Shown: piece after piece, positions 51,744 through 60,350 of the stretch
Layout of the letters: each line of letters begins with the position of its first letter
Position numbering within the stretch: position 1 is the stretch's first letter
NCBI RefSeq assembly: GCF_052180215.1
Contig: NZ_CP197471.1
Span: 3,868,001 to 3,932,000, forward strand
Direction of reading: 5' to 3'
Source: Pseudoneobacillus sp052180215
GTDB lineage: Bacteria > Bacillota > Bacilli > Bacillales > Cytobacillaceae
DNA length: 64,000 bases
Notes under the pieces: model-generated
Databases searched by the model: none
Seen by the model: the letters and a program-made list of their open reading frames with translations, nothing else
What the model was told of the DNA's origin: nothing
Translations under genes and position numbers: made by a program

Positions 51744-51950
51744 TTAGAATCTTTGATTTAGTAGGTTTTCTAAGATGTGTTTGGTAGGGGTAAAAATGAT
51801 GTCTTGGTTGAGGATGAATAGATAAAAAAGAAACATAGCTGTCATGAGTAGGATCACTTTTAATCTCGTTTTGCGCTGTCTAGCTTTTTGCCCTTTGATT
51901 TTTTCTTGCTGGATCTGGTTTCTGACTCTTTTGATATTGGGATGGGCCAT
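51744..51950 (-). CDS. Small basic membrane protein in the Ub-like operon, 68 aa
   Basis: Starts one base after the E1-like stop codon, so translation is probably coupled. A basic N-terminal helix (HPNIKRVRNQIQQEKIKGQKARQRKTRLK) is followed by one membrane helix (VILLMTAMFLFYLFIL) and a short tail. It would sit with its N-terminus inside. It has no Gly-Gly end and no beta-grasp, so it is not the modifier. It may tether the conjugation enzymes to the membrane. Conserved elsewhere or not cannot be told here. Confidence 0.65.
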   Translation of the reverse strand: MAHPNIKRVRNQIQQEKIKGQKARQRKTRLKVILLMTAMFLFYLFILNQDIIFTPTKHILENLLNQRF

Positions 51951-51951
51951 G

Positions 51952-52965
51952 TCAATCCACAGCCTTTCGAATATTGGCGAGAGTTGGCATTTTCACTGGT
52001 GTCATCATAAGACTATCGATATCCTGCTCTATTTTCCCACAAACCACACACTCTTCATTTCTAAGTGGCGATAGCCATACACTTTGGTACGCATACTGTC
52101 CTGGGGTTCCTTCAAAAATATATGGGTAAAACCAGTATTGGTCCTTCATGGAAAACGTTAAATAGCTAAACCCTTTTTCAATGGCAGGTGCAAGAAACCC
52201 CTTTAGCTTGACGTTACTTTCTGAAGGTACTAGTAACGATAAAATGATCTTTACAGACGCACTTGCCACATGCTGAATATCCACACCCAGAGCGACCACA
52301 CCCTCAAGCTTCCCTGTGCCATAATCCGTCTTAACTCCTACTTCACCTGTCGTCTGCTCCATCTCATGCCTTACAGAGGTGGCACACTGGTAACAAGGAG
52401 TTTCACCAGGAATACTTATAATCACCTCTCCGCCTTCAGCCCCTTCATATAGTCCGACGAATACTGCAGGTTTTCCAAGTCCATAAGCAAAGCGGTTGAT
52501 TACCCGTTGAGCTTGCGGGTCATCCGTTGTGGCTACAATGACATCACATTTTGAAAAAATCCCCACTAATTCTTCAGAACTACAAGTTTGAATATCGCGT
52601 CTCCAACACTCTACTTCTAGACCTGGATTAATCCTTTTTAGACGTTTTGCCAGTCTATTAACTTTTGATTTACCGACATCATAAGCCATATAAACCGTAC
52701 GTGATAGATTCGCATATTCCACAACATCAGGGTCCATAATAATCATTGCTCCAACGCCACTACGAACTAACTGTTCCGCTATATAGCTCCCCACCGATCC
52801 CACACCGACAACAAGAATTTTTTTTGAAAAAATATCCGTAGACAGTACACCCAAAGTCCGCGACGAAATGCCCTCTTGAACTTCACGAATAACTCCCCTA
52901 TTCTTAAAACCTTCCCCCAACACAAACCCATCCGAAGTTCTATACTTGATAAACCGTCTGCTCAC
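51952..52965 (-). CDS. ThiF/MoeB-type E1-like adenylating protein
   Basis: 337 residues from a GTG start (GGGGGAG upstream). After about 45 residues of N-terminal extension comes a ThiF Rossmann core: GVGSVGS (54-60), D78/D80, NLSR (86-89), K99, and DD (148-149). CxxC at 191/194 and at 306/309 should bind zinc as in MoeB/ThiF/E1. These residues activate a C-terminal Gly by adenylation. No separate catalytic-Cys domain of the UBA type is evident, but C120, C128 and C140 are present. Neighbours are an E2-like protein and a JAB peptidase, so it is likely the E1 of a ubiquitin-like system. Confidence 0.9.
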   Translation of the reverse strand: MSRRFIKYRTSDGFVLGEGFKNRGVIREVQEGISSRTLGVLSTDIFSKKILVVGVGSVGSYIAEQLVRSGVGAMIIMDPDVVEYANLSRTVYMAYDVGKSKVNRLAKRLKRINPGLEVECWRRDIQTCSSEELVGIFSKCDVIVATTDDPQAQRVINRFAYGLGKPAVFVGLYEGAEGGEVIISIPGETPCYQCATSVRHEMEQTTGEVGVKTDYGTGKLEGVVALGVDIQHVASASVKIILSLLVPSESNVKLKGFLAPAIEKGFSYLTFSMKDQYWFYPYIFEGTPGQYAYQSVWLSPLRNEECVVCGKIEQDIDSLMMTPVKMPTLANIRKAVD

Positions 52966-52977
52966 TTTCCGCTCCCC

Positions 52978-53541
52978 CTACAAGTTATTAGTAGAAAACG
53001 GATATTTTTTCGTATGCTCAAAAGCCGTAAATCCATTTGCCCATAATACCGACTTAGCAAACGCAATCTCTAATGAAGGTAATCCGCCTGCGTATTGATT
53101 GCCAAAGCAAATTCGCCCATCCCGGTACAAGTGGCATTCATGAACGCTGTTATACTTCCCTTCCACTTCTGGATGAACGACCTTAACTTGATAGGCATTA
53201 CCATCGAAATAAGCATACATTTCATAATGCTGCTCAAATTCATCACGAAAGGAGTAGTACCAACCTCTAATCCCATCAACCTCTATCATTCTAGTATTTT
53301 TCGGAAATTTATCTTGTACGATTTTTCGTTCATATTCCAATCGTGAAACCGCTGCAAACACACCTTGATGAACCTCTGATAATTGCTTTGGATTTTCAAT
53401 TTGACTGCTATTCGCATCAAGGATTTTCCCTTCCTTCGATACCATGATTTTCCGTTCAGGATCGGATGGTAAACTCTGATTACGCGCTTGACTTGAAAGA
53501 ATCGTATTTCGTAATTTATTTAAATCAACTGGGGATGACAT
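52978..53541 (-). CDS. E2-like (UBC fold) conjugating protein
   Basis: 187 residues, AAAGGAGG before the ATG. The end shows the UBC active-site pattern: VHECHLYRDGRICFGNQ, with C145 in GRICFG as the likely thioester Cys, and H134/H137 ahead of it, followed by the helix LEIAFAKSVLWANGF and the ...KYPF end. The middle (GWYYSFRDEFEQHYEMYAYF to YQVKVVHPEVEGKY) gives the beta-meander of UBC. The N-terminal 60 residues are poorly folded. Family assignment is from pattern, so a structure prediction would decide. Lies between JAB and E1 genes with spacings of about 20 and 12 bp. Confidence 0.8.
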   Translation of the reverse strand: MSSPVDLNKLRNTILSSQARNQSLPSDPERKIMVSKEGKILDANSSQIENPKQLSEVHQGVFAAVSRLEYERKIVQDKFPKNTRMIEVDGIRGWYYSFRDEFEQHYEMYAYFDGNAYQVKVVHPEVEGKYNSVHECHLYRDGRICFGNQYAGGLPSLEIAFAKSVLWANGFTAFEHTKKYPFSTNNL

Positions 53542-53562
53542 CTCTTACGTCCTCCTTTAAAA

Positions 53563-54327
53563 TTATTGAAATGTTTCCGTACACCGTTCAATCATTTCCA
53601 AAACAAACTTCTCTAACTCCACTGCCGACTCCATAAAGCACTCTTCCTGTTCTCCATCTATGTGGGTAACAAGAATACTAGTTTGACAACTCGGATAATT
53701 TACATCTACTAACAGCAATAAATCAAATAACTCTTCTATCTCGATTTTCCCAGCCAGCAAGGGTTGTCCATCATGATTGACTTTATAGACTTCCGGGTTT
53801 CGTAGACCTGGAATAACTCGGCACAACGACTCTAACTCCTTTTGAAAAAGTCCAAAGGGAACAAGATTCACATCCATTGTTTTGACACGAACCCCAGAAT
53901 CCTCATCTAATACCCCTGCATAAAAAGAGATTTTCATTCCACCAAGCACCAGTTCATGTGCCTCTAAATCTCCTTCATACTCACCTGTCACGATTGGCAG
54001 TAAATAATACGGCATATGTGGATTAATCTCCAAGCCTGTTTCTAACTCCAACAAATCTTGTTGAGAGGGGTGGTCCAACCTGCCAGGATGGGAGTGGATA
54101 ATCCCCTTAAACTCAAGTCCCTCCAATTCTTCTGCCTTTTTAACCATCAAATTTAATTCCCGAGATGGAGAATAGCTCGAGGAAGTCGTCTCCGCTGAAG
54201 GATCAAAAATAAACCTAGTAACTACTAGTTCTCCAGGTTCACCTAACAGCGCTCCCCCTCTTTCGGGCTCATGGTCCCCAATTTCCTTTTTGATTAACTC
54301 CAGTACATCGTCGTAGATATATAACAA
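53563..54327 (-). CDS. JAB/JAMM zinc isopeptidase-like protein
   Basis: 254 residues from TTG 54327, which has GAGGGGAGGG six bases upstream; a GTG overlapping the previous stop is the alternative. The JAMM motif is complete: E22 in EPERGGALLGE, HSHP at H78/H80, then S88 and D91 (HSHPGRLDHPSQQD). Such enzymes cleave isopeptide or linear bonds after a ubiquitin-like C-terminus, or process the modifier precursor. The C-terminal 140 residues are unassigned. It overlaps or abuts the AAA gene and precedes the E2-like gene. Confidence 0.88.
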   Translation of the reverse strand: MLYIYDDVLELIKKEIGDHEPERGGALLGEPGELVVTRFIFDPSAETTSSSYSPSRELNLMVKKAEELEGLEFKGIIHSHPGRLDHPSQQDLLELETGLEINPHMPYYLLPIVTGEYEGDLEAHELVLGGMKISFYAGVLDEDSGVRVKTMDVNLVPFGLFQKELESLCRVIPGLRNPEVYKVNHDGQPLLAGKIEIEELFDLLLLVDVNYPSCQTSILVTHIDGEQEECFMESAVELEKFVLEMIERCTETFQ

Positions 54328-54341
54328 GCTCTTCCCTCCCC

Positions 54342-57311
54342 TCACACAAAAATCCCAATAAAATCGGTCGTGGTAAGGATATTCTTGCCTTTCCGGTCTT
54401 CTTTGTCCAAATCAGCCAAACGAAGGGTAGCCGAACGAATCATTCTTTCGACCACATTTCGTACTAACCGTGCATTACTAAAATAGCGATCACGATTTTG
54501 ATAACATTCCTCAAAATACCCTTGTAATCGTTCAACTACTTCTGTTTCCATTCGGAAGCCTTCGTCCTTCACCATCTTTTTGGCAATTTGGACCATTTCC
54601 GCTGGTGAGTAGTCTTCAAATTGAATGGCTCGTCCAAACCTGGAAGCGAGCCCAGGATTCGATTTTAAAAACTTCTTCATTTCCTGTGTATATCCAGCTA
54701 CAATCAAGCTAAACTTGCCACGGTCATCTTCCATTCTTTTTAAAATCGTATCAATGGCCTCTTGGCCGAAATCAGATTGCTTTGTTAAGGCATAGGCTTC
54801 ATCAATAAAAAGCGTGCTGCCCATCGCTCGATTCAACACTTCTGTCGTCTTTAATGCCGTTTGTCCAACATAACCGGCAACGAAATCATCCCGAGAGGTT
54901 TCCACTAGATTGCCAACCGGTAGAATCCCCAGTGCCTCATAGATTTGGCTTAACAGTCTAGCGATGGTAGTTTTTCCTGTCCCTGGATTTCCAAGAAAGA
55001 CGGTGTGCGGCGCAAATTTTCCTGTGTAATCCTTGCCCTCTTCCTGGTAATATTTCACGAGTTTCACGATTTCTCTGATTTCCCTCTTCACCTTCTCCAA
55101 CCCAATGAAACCATCAAGATGTGCCAGCAACTCTGTTAATCGATCTTCATTAACCGGAATTGGTTCACTTGCTTGCTCTTGATTTACTCGAAGCAAGGGC
55201 TTCACATCTTCAACTGTAATCGATGTTAATGCTGCTTTTTCAAATTGCTGGTATCGCGTGCAACGTTTCGCATGGTTCATTTTCAATTCTTCAAAAAACT
55301 TGCGGACCATGCGGGCATTTCCAAAGGTTCGGTCGCGCTTTCGATAAAGCTCTAAAAACTCACTTCGAATCAGCTCTACCGCTTCAGGCGCCATCCAGTA
55401 TTCTTCTTCCCCCAGCATTTTTTCTAAAATCTGAACAAGCTGCTCAGGCGTATAATCTTCAAAGTGGTAATGACTTTTAAACCGGTCCTTTAAACCAGGA
55501 TTAGCCTCGATAAAGGGTTGCATTTCCTCTGGATAGCCCGCTGCAATCACAATAAACGACGGATCGTCCTCCATCTTTTTCAAAATTAAATCCAAAGCTT
55601 CCCGCCCAAAATCATTCGGTGTATCAGGCTTAACCAATGTATAAGCTTCATCAATAAACAGCACGCCACCAACCGCTTTTTTCAGAACCTTATTCGTTTT
55701 CATCGACGTTTGCCCAATGTACTCACCGACTAAATCCTTTCGATCCACTTCCACACAATGCCCTTTTTTTACAAGTCCAAGGTGGTAAAAGATTTTACTC
55801 ATCAATCTGGCAATCGTCGTTTTCCCGGTCCCTGGCTTACCTAGAAACAGACAATGATGACTGATAGAAGTTTGAGTCGAAATCCCCGCCTTCTGTCTTT
55901 CCTTCGTATAGGTGATAAAATCGATCAAGTCCGAAATTCGTTCCTTTACTTCTTCAAGACCGATATAGGAATGAAGCTCGTCAAGGACCTGAAACAGCGA
56001 TTCAGTAGGAGTACTTACCTCTTCTTGAGTAAACATTCTCTTTTTATCGAAAGAGCAGTTCTCCAAGACCGTCTCATTTTCCCCTTCGCCAAGCAGGTCG
56101 AGATAAGCATTTTCACTGAATCGGCTGTTGATCACTTTTCCCTTTCCTTGTTGTAAAAATAAGCCAACATTCTGGCCCTGCTTCACCTGACAATCCACAA
56201 TCTTCGGTTCACTTTTATCTAACACCGCAATTCCAGTCAGGACGCTCGAAACAATTTCACATTCCTGCACCGCACCCGTCGCTTTCTTTTGAAAACAAAC
56301 GCCACAATCTGCACCCTCAACCTTACTTTTATGAATAAAAATATCATTTTCTCGTTCTAGTGTAATTCCAGCTACGGAATGCCCCACAAAACTCGTATTT
56401 TCAATCTGACTTCGAAACACGTCTTTCACATACACACCAATCTGGGACTCCTTTAGCTCACTATCTTTCAACTGGACACTGCTTTCCTCCACCCAAATCT
56501 GATGTTCTTCGTTCTGTTCAAAAGTAGATTCCATAATCGTGGCATAGCTTTGCCCCAACACTTCCATGCCGACTGTTCCGCCTTTAACGGAACAGCGATG
56601 AACAATGCAAACCCCTTGGTCCTCCAACTTAAAATGTTGGGTGTTATCGCCAAAATGACAGCTATCAAAAATGGGTGCAGCCTTCGTTGTGACCAACACC
56701 CCATGGTCATTCTCGAAAAACTCACAGCTCTCAAATGTTCCATGAGCCTCTTCCAAAAAGCTGGCCCCTACTTCGTTTTCAACGATCCTTGTATGGCGAA
56801 TAAGTGGATTTGCCCGTTTCTCCACCTTTATGCCAATTTGGGAATTTCCCTCAACGGTACAGTCTTTTAGTTTACTAGTGGTTCCCTCCGATAAGGTGAG
56901 ACCCATTTTACTAGAATGAAAGGTGCATGCTTCAAATGTCGGAGCAGCTCCTTCATTCATGACATGAACACTTGTCCCAGAAGAAGAAAAACGACATTGT
57001 TGAAAGTGCCAGCCACCTTGATTGATAAATACTGCGTACTGGTTGTCTTCACCTATTCCCCTAATCGTTAGGTTTGAAAAGCTGCCACAATCACTTTTCA
57101 AACGAACACAGGTCGTTTCATTACTTTCAATCACGATCTGTTCTGATGAACCGTTTCCAACAAGGTCAATCTCTTTTTCTATCAAAAGGGCTTCTCGATA
57201 TGTCCCTGGATCAACAAGGATCCTCGTTTTGGGTTTGGCTACTTGTATGGCTTCGGAAATAGTTGAAAACAAGGCAGTAGGATTGGTTTGAGATACGGTT
57301 AGAATACCCAT
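54342..57311 (-). CDS. Beta-helix protein fused to two CbxX/CfqX-type AAA+ modules
   Basis: 989 residues, GAGGGAG before the ATG. Residues about 1-425 form a right-handed parallel beta-helix (pectate lyase-like, repeated NTTIRG/CTVEGNSQIGI-type coils, NosD/CASH-like). Then two AAA+ modules of the CbxX/CfqX/EccA type: Walker A GKPGTGKTT (491-499), Walker B LFIDEA (551-556), second Walker A GNPGTGKTT (774-782), second Walker B LFIDEA (834-839). EccA-like AAA proteins work with type VII secretion. As the first gene of the E1-E2-JAB operon it may unfold or deliver substrates; the beta-helix may be the substrate-recognition part. No secretion genes are nearby. Confidence 0.9.
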   Translation of the reverse strand: MGILTVSQTNPTALFSTISEAIQVAKPKTRILVDPGTYREALLIEKEIDLVGNGSSEQIVIESNETTCVRLKSDCGSFSNLTIRGIGEDNQYAVFINQGGWHFQQCRFSSSGTSVHVMNEGAAPTFEACTFHSSKMGLTLSEGTTSKLKDCTVEGNSQIGIKVEKRANPLIRHTRIVENEVGASFLEEAHGTFESCEFFENDHGVLVTTKAAPIFDSCHFGDNTQHFKLEDQGVCIVHRCSVKGGTVGMEVLGQSYATIMESTFEQNEEHQIWVEESSVQLKDSELKESQIGVYVKDVFRSQIENTSFVGHSVAGITLERENDIFIHKSKVEGADCGVCFQKKATGAVQECEIVSSVLTGIAVLDKSEPKIVDCQVKQGQNVGLFLQQGKGKVINSRFSENAYLDLLGEGENETVLENCSFDKKRMFTQEEVSTPTESLFQVLDELHSYIGLEEVKERISDLIDFITYTKERQKAGISTQTSISHHCLFLGKPGTGKTTIARLMSKIFYHLGLVKKGHCVEVDRKDLVGEYIGQTSMKTNKVLKKAVGGVLFIDEAYTLVKPDTPNDFGREALDLILKKMEDDPSFIVIAAGYPEEMQPFIEANPGLKDRFKSHYHFEDYTPEQLVQILEKMLGEEEYWMAPEAVELIRSEFLELYRKRDRTFGNARMVRKFFEELKMNHAKRCTRYQQFEKAALTSITVEDVKPLLRVNQEQASEPIPVNEDRLTELLAHLDGFIGLEKVKREIREIVKLVKYYQEEGKDYTGKFAPHTVFLGNPGTGKTTIARLLSQIYEALGILPVGNLVETSRDDFVAGYVGQTALKTTEVLNRAMGSTLFIDEAYALTKQSDFGQEAIDTILKRMEDDRGKFSLIVAGYTQEMKKFLKSNPGLASRFGRAIQFEDYSPAEMVQIAKKMVKDEGFRMETEVVERLQGYFEECYQNRDRYFSNARLVRNVVERMIRSATLRLADLDKEDRKGKNILTTTDFIGIFV

Positions 57312-57624
57312 GACATCTCCCTCTATCTAAATAGTTATAGTTCATAGATATGCTAGATTTCCCAATCCATTCCTATTTTTTAGGCTCTTTTCTGAAACTT
57401 TGTTGCTTATTGTAACTATAAATAGGCATTTCACATTATAGGGTGTTAAACTCATATGAAAATGAAGAAAAGAGCTTAGCACTTATTAAGAGCCCCTGTA
57501 AAAATCCGGCTTTAGGGATTTTTACGAAAACCACAAACTATACGAAAACTACTTTTTAAAATGATAGTTATAAGCAGTCTGATATCTGGCAATGCTGATA
57601 AAAAAACTATTAGGGTGAAAATGG
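57312..57624. other. Divergent intergenic region
   Basis: Promoter region between the Ub-like operon and the AimR-like gene. It contains a perfect 10-bp stem GTAAAAATCC/GGATTTTTAC at 57498-57525 with an 8-base loop; without a T run it is not a normal terminator. No other gene was found. Confidence 0.4.
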
Positions 57625-57747
57625 ATGAATGATACAAATAAATCGAGTGGTTTTTTCAAGGGTTTCCTATGGGGAGCGGTTTTAAGCATACCGCTTTGGC
57701 TATCGATATTTGGTTGGATGAAGATGCTAAAGAATATATTTCACTAA
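57625..57747 (+). CDS. Small membrane protein, 40 aa
   Basis: MNDTNKSSGFFKGFLWGAVL, then SIPLWLSIFGWMKMLKNIFH. One hydrophobic helix in the middle with a basic end. AGGGTG lies ahead of the ATG at 9 bases. It precedes the AimR-like gene by 90 bp. It lacks the features of an AimP-type peptide precursor (signal peptide plus short mature end), so it is not assigned as its peptide. Confidence 0.45.
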   Translation: MNDTNKSSGFFKGFLWGAVLSIPLWLSIFGWMKMLKNIFH

Positions 57748-57837
57748 AGGTCTGACTTCAAAAATTTTACAGATGCCCATAATTCAATTCTTTAGTATAA
57801 TAGAGAAAATAGATTGGTAAGTATGGGAGTTTATGGG

Positions 57838-59040
57838 ATGCGTAAAAAAATCATTGAGAAACTTAATAGAGCCATTGCAAATAAAGAACTTTCAATTAGC
57901 CAAATGAGTGAACAGCTAGAAATTGATCGAACGGTGCTGAATAAGTTTGTCAATGGACAGCGGATTCCTAATATTGAAGTCATTATGAAGGTATTGGATT
58001 TTTTATTTCCAAAAGAGATGGACCGTTACCTTATTTTAAGAGACTTAGTACCGAGCTTTAAGACCATCTACCCATTAAAGGTCATTCTTGATATTGCTAG
58101 ACTAAATCGTGATGAAGCAACGGTTACTAAAGCAGCTGAAATCATTAAGCATACTTCTAAGCAAAAAGATAGAGAATGGGCCGACTATTATTTGCTTTGG
58201 CAGAATTATCGTGCAGGTAAAATGGATAAGGCTCAATATTTAGAATCTCTTTTATCCGCTTCTATACATTCAAAGGAACTTAAAGCTTTTAAGTACCTAT
58301 CTCTTTGTTTCTATCATTATTCCATTTCAAGTCAACCTGAAATCGCCTTAGAATATTGCGAAAAGGCTAAACAAATCATTGATGAGCTTCCACCTAGTTT
58401 GCTTCGTAATAGTTACTTAGCACGTTATTATAATTACTATGGTCAAATTCTGATGAGGGCAAATAATCTCGAAGATACCATCTTTTATTTAGAGAAATCG
58501 AATCAATATGTTATTTCATACTTATTAAAAGGCTTTAATCTTTATAATATTGGTGTGATCTATCAATACACAAACCACAAGAAGTCTATTGACTTAATAA
58601 TGAAAGGTCAATCGATTATGAGGGACCTTTCCTGTTTTGATCCTAGTTTACAGGCACTTGCTGACTATCTTTTAAAAGAGACCATACCACTCAATAAAAT
58701 TATCGCTAATGATTTTGCTGATATCAAAGAAGAGGATTTATTATATCCACAAAGTAAAATCATGTATAATATTAAAATCAATAATCTTGAAAAAGCTAGA
58801 TACTTACTAAATGAGCTGACAGAAGAAGAAAAAGAAGATGAGTATTTTTTACTTTGTGCAGGAATGATTGAAAAAAGTATCCCTCTTTTAATGAAATCTT
58901 TATCTAAGTTTATTGAAAAGTACCTCATCAACGAAGCCGAATTACCTATTCGCGAATTAATAAAATTAGGATGCGATAAAACGATTATCGATTCGATGAT
59001 TAATGCCCGTTTAGGAAATAATAAAGTGTTTGTTAATTAA
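57838..59040 (+). CDS. AimR-like HTH-TPR peptide receptor
   Basis: 400 residues from ATG 57838 (GGGAG eight bases upstream; TTG 57814 and ATG 57823 also lie in frame). N-terminal Xre-type HTH (about 1-60: LSISQMSEQLEIDRTVLNKFVNGQRIPN), then about 330 residues of TPR-like helices (YLILRDLVPSFK, WADYYLLWQNYRAGKMD, YLSLCFYHYSIS, EIALEYCEKAKQII, YYNYYGQILMRANNL). This layout and several positions resemble AimR, the arbitrium receptor of SPbeta-group phages. No phage genes or AimP-like ORF are adjacent. It may be a domesticated or independent member of the family. Peptide binding is inferred. Confidence 0.75.
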   Translation: MRKKIIEKLNRAIANKELSISQMSEQLEIDRTVLNKFVNGQRIPNIEVIMKVLDFLFPKEMDRYLILRDLVPSFKTIYPLKVILDIARLNRDEATVTKAAEIIKHTSKQKDREWADYYLLWQNYRAGKMDKAQYLESLLSASIHSKELKAFKYLSLCFYHYSISSQPEIALEYCEKAKQIIDELPPSLLRNSYLARYYNYYGQILMRANNLEDTIFYLEKSNQYVISYLLKGFNLYNIGVIYQYTNHKKSIDLIMKGQSIMRDLSCFDPSLQALADYLLKETIPLNKIIANDFADIKEEDLLYPQSKIMYNIKINNLEKARYLLNELTEEEKEDEYFLLCAGMIEKSIPLLMKSLSKFIEKYLINEAELPIRELIKLGCDKTIIDSMINARLGNNKVFVN

Positions 59041-59052
59041 TATCGTTTATAT

Positions 59053-59103
59053 AAGGTTGTGCCAAATTTTCCAAAAGTGGAAAGAATGGCACAACCTTTT
59101 TTG
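59053..59103 (+). terminator. Terminator of the AimR-like gene
   Basis: AAGGTTGTGCCA and TGGCACAACCTT are a perfect 12-bp stem, followed by six T. Confidence 0.9.
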
Positions 59104-59202
59104 ATTTCAAATTGTTTCGTGTTTATCTTTGTATAATAATAGTACATTTTTGATTTTTATCATTTTTGCAAGCACATTCACTATGATTAATAGAGGGATA
59201 AT

Positions 59203-60228
59203 ATGATAGATGAAAATAGATATGTAGATTACAGTTTATTAGTTGAGCAAAGTTCAAATGGGATAGTAGTCATTGACCAGAATACTAAAATTCATTATGC
59301 GAATCAGTCTTGTTTGTCCTTGTTTGATTGCACCATGCAAGATTTCATTCAGTCGGATTTTTCGCATTTTATCATACCTGAATTTAAAGAAATTTTTAAA
59401 GATGAGATACACCAACTGTTAAGTCATAAAGTTCCTTGCAAGTATACTTATCAAGTCCGTTCATCATTAGGACAACTCATGTATGCGGAAATTAAAATGG
59501 CACCCCATTATTCGAAAAAAGAATATATTAGTCTTTTTATAAGAGAACTGCCTATGCATCAAAGTACTCAGCCGATTGCCCATTTTGATAAAATTGCATC
59601 TATTAAACAGTTGACTGCTGGAATCGTTCATGAAGTTCGAAACCCCTTATCAGCCGTTAAGGGATTCCTCCATTTATTAAAAGAAGAAAATAACCCAAAA
59701 TATTTACATACAATGGAAGTAGAACTAGATAAAGCCTTATCAACTTTAAATAACTTGCTGCATGTCACCAAACCTGATTTTCAAGATGAACCATCGTTTC
59801 CTATTAATCTTTGTCAAGAACTAGATTCCATCGCCTATTTGTTTCATGAAAGATTATTTAATATAAAAATAGAAAAAAATTATGCAGACGAAGCTGTGAT
59901 GATTGTAGGAAAACGAAATTTACTAATCAAAGCCTTTTTTAACTTAATCAAAAATGCAATTGAAGCAATCAAAACTCATGGTAAAATTATCATTAAACAA
60001 TATGTAGAGGATAGTATGGTCCATATCAAAATAACGGATAACGGAGTCGGTATTCCCGATGAAAGCTTGACGATGCTGGGAACTCCGTTTTTCTCTACTA
60101 AAATGGATGGAACGGGAATGGGCTTAACCCAAGTCTTTACGACGATTCATAACCATAACGGTCGTGTCTCCATTGAAAGTGAAGTAGGAAAAGGAACGAC
60201 CTTCCATATTTGTTTACCAATTAGATAA
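59203..60228 (+). CDS. PAS-domain sensor histidine kinase (sporulation kinase-like)
   Basis: 341 residues, soluble. N-terminal PAS domain (about 10-115), HisKA with H143 in AGIVHEVRNPLSAVKGF (the motif of KinA/KinB/KinE-type kinases of the sporulation phosphorelay), and HATPase_c (about 235-340: N box NLIKNAIEAI, G1 DNGVGIP, G2 GTGMGL). No cognate response regulator adjoins, as is normal for orphan phosphorelay kinases. It could feed Spo0F and Spo0A; the 0A boxes elsewhere in the window fit but do not prove this. It follows the AimR-like gene after a terminator. Confidence 0.92.
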   Translation: MIDENRYVDYSLLVEQSSNGIVVIDQNTKIHYANQSCLSLFDCTMQDFIQSDFSHFIIPEFKEIFKDEIHQLLSHKVPCKYTYQVRSSLGQLMYAEIKMAPHYSKKEYISLFIRELPMHQSTQPIAHFDKIASIKQLTAGIVHEVRNPLSAVKGFLHLLKEENNPKYLHTMEVELDKALSTLNNLLHVTKPDFQDEPSFPINLCQELDSIAYLFHERLFNIKIEKNYADEAVMIVGKRNLLIKAFFNLIKNAIEAIKTHGKIIIKQYVEDSMVHIKITDNGVGIPDESLTMLGTPFFSTKMDGTGMGLTQVFTTIHNHNGRVSIESEVGKGTTFHICLPIR

Positions 60229-60279
60229 AAAGGTGCTAGGTACCATCCAAGTATTTTGGATGATGCCTAGCACCTTTTT
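60227..60279 (+). terminator. Terminator of the PAS kinase gene
   Basis: AAAAGGTGCTAGG and CCTAGCACCTTTTT, with an inner CATCCAA/TTGGATG stem; starts right at the stop codon. Confidence 0.9.
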
Positions 60280-60326
60280 ATTAGTTTAATCGTTCAATAT
60301 ACAAATTCTATTAAATTACTAGTACT

Positions 60327-60333
60327 TTCGACA
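60327..60333 (-). promoter_or_regulatory. Spo0A box upstream of M6 protease copy 2
   Basis: Exact TTCGACA, 18 bp before the -35 of the protease promoter. Confidence 0.4.
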
Positions 60334-60350
60334 TATATTTTAACTTAATA

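Noticed and set aside
51744..51950. 68-residue protein as the ubiquitin-like modifier
   Set aside because: It is a membrane protein with a basic helix and no Gly-rich end; no beta-grasp pattern.
53095..53346. Antisense ORFs within the E2-like, AAA+ and M6 genes
   Set aside because: They are shadows of long, well-supported genes with conserved motifs on the other strand.
57498..57525. Terminator in the region before the small membrane ORF
   Set aside because: Good stem but no T run on either strand and no gene ending there.
57838..59040. Prophage or arbitrium lysis-lysogeny module
   Set aside because: No integrase, structural, lysis or AimP-like genes nearby; only the receptor is phage-like.
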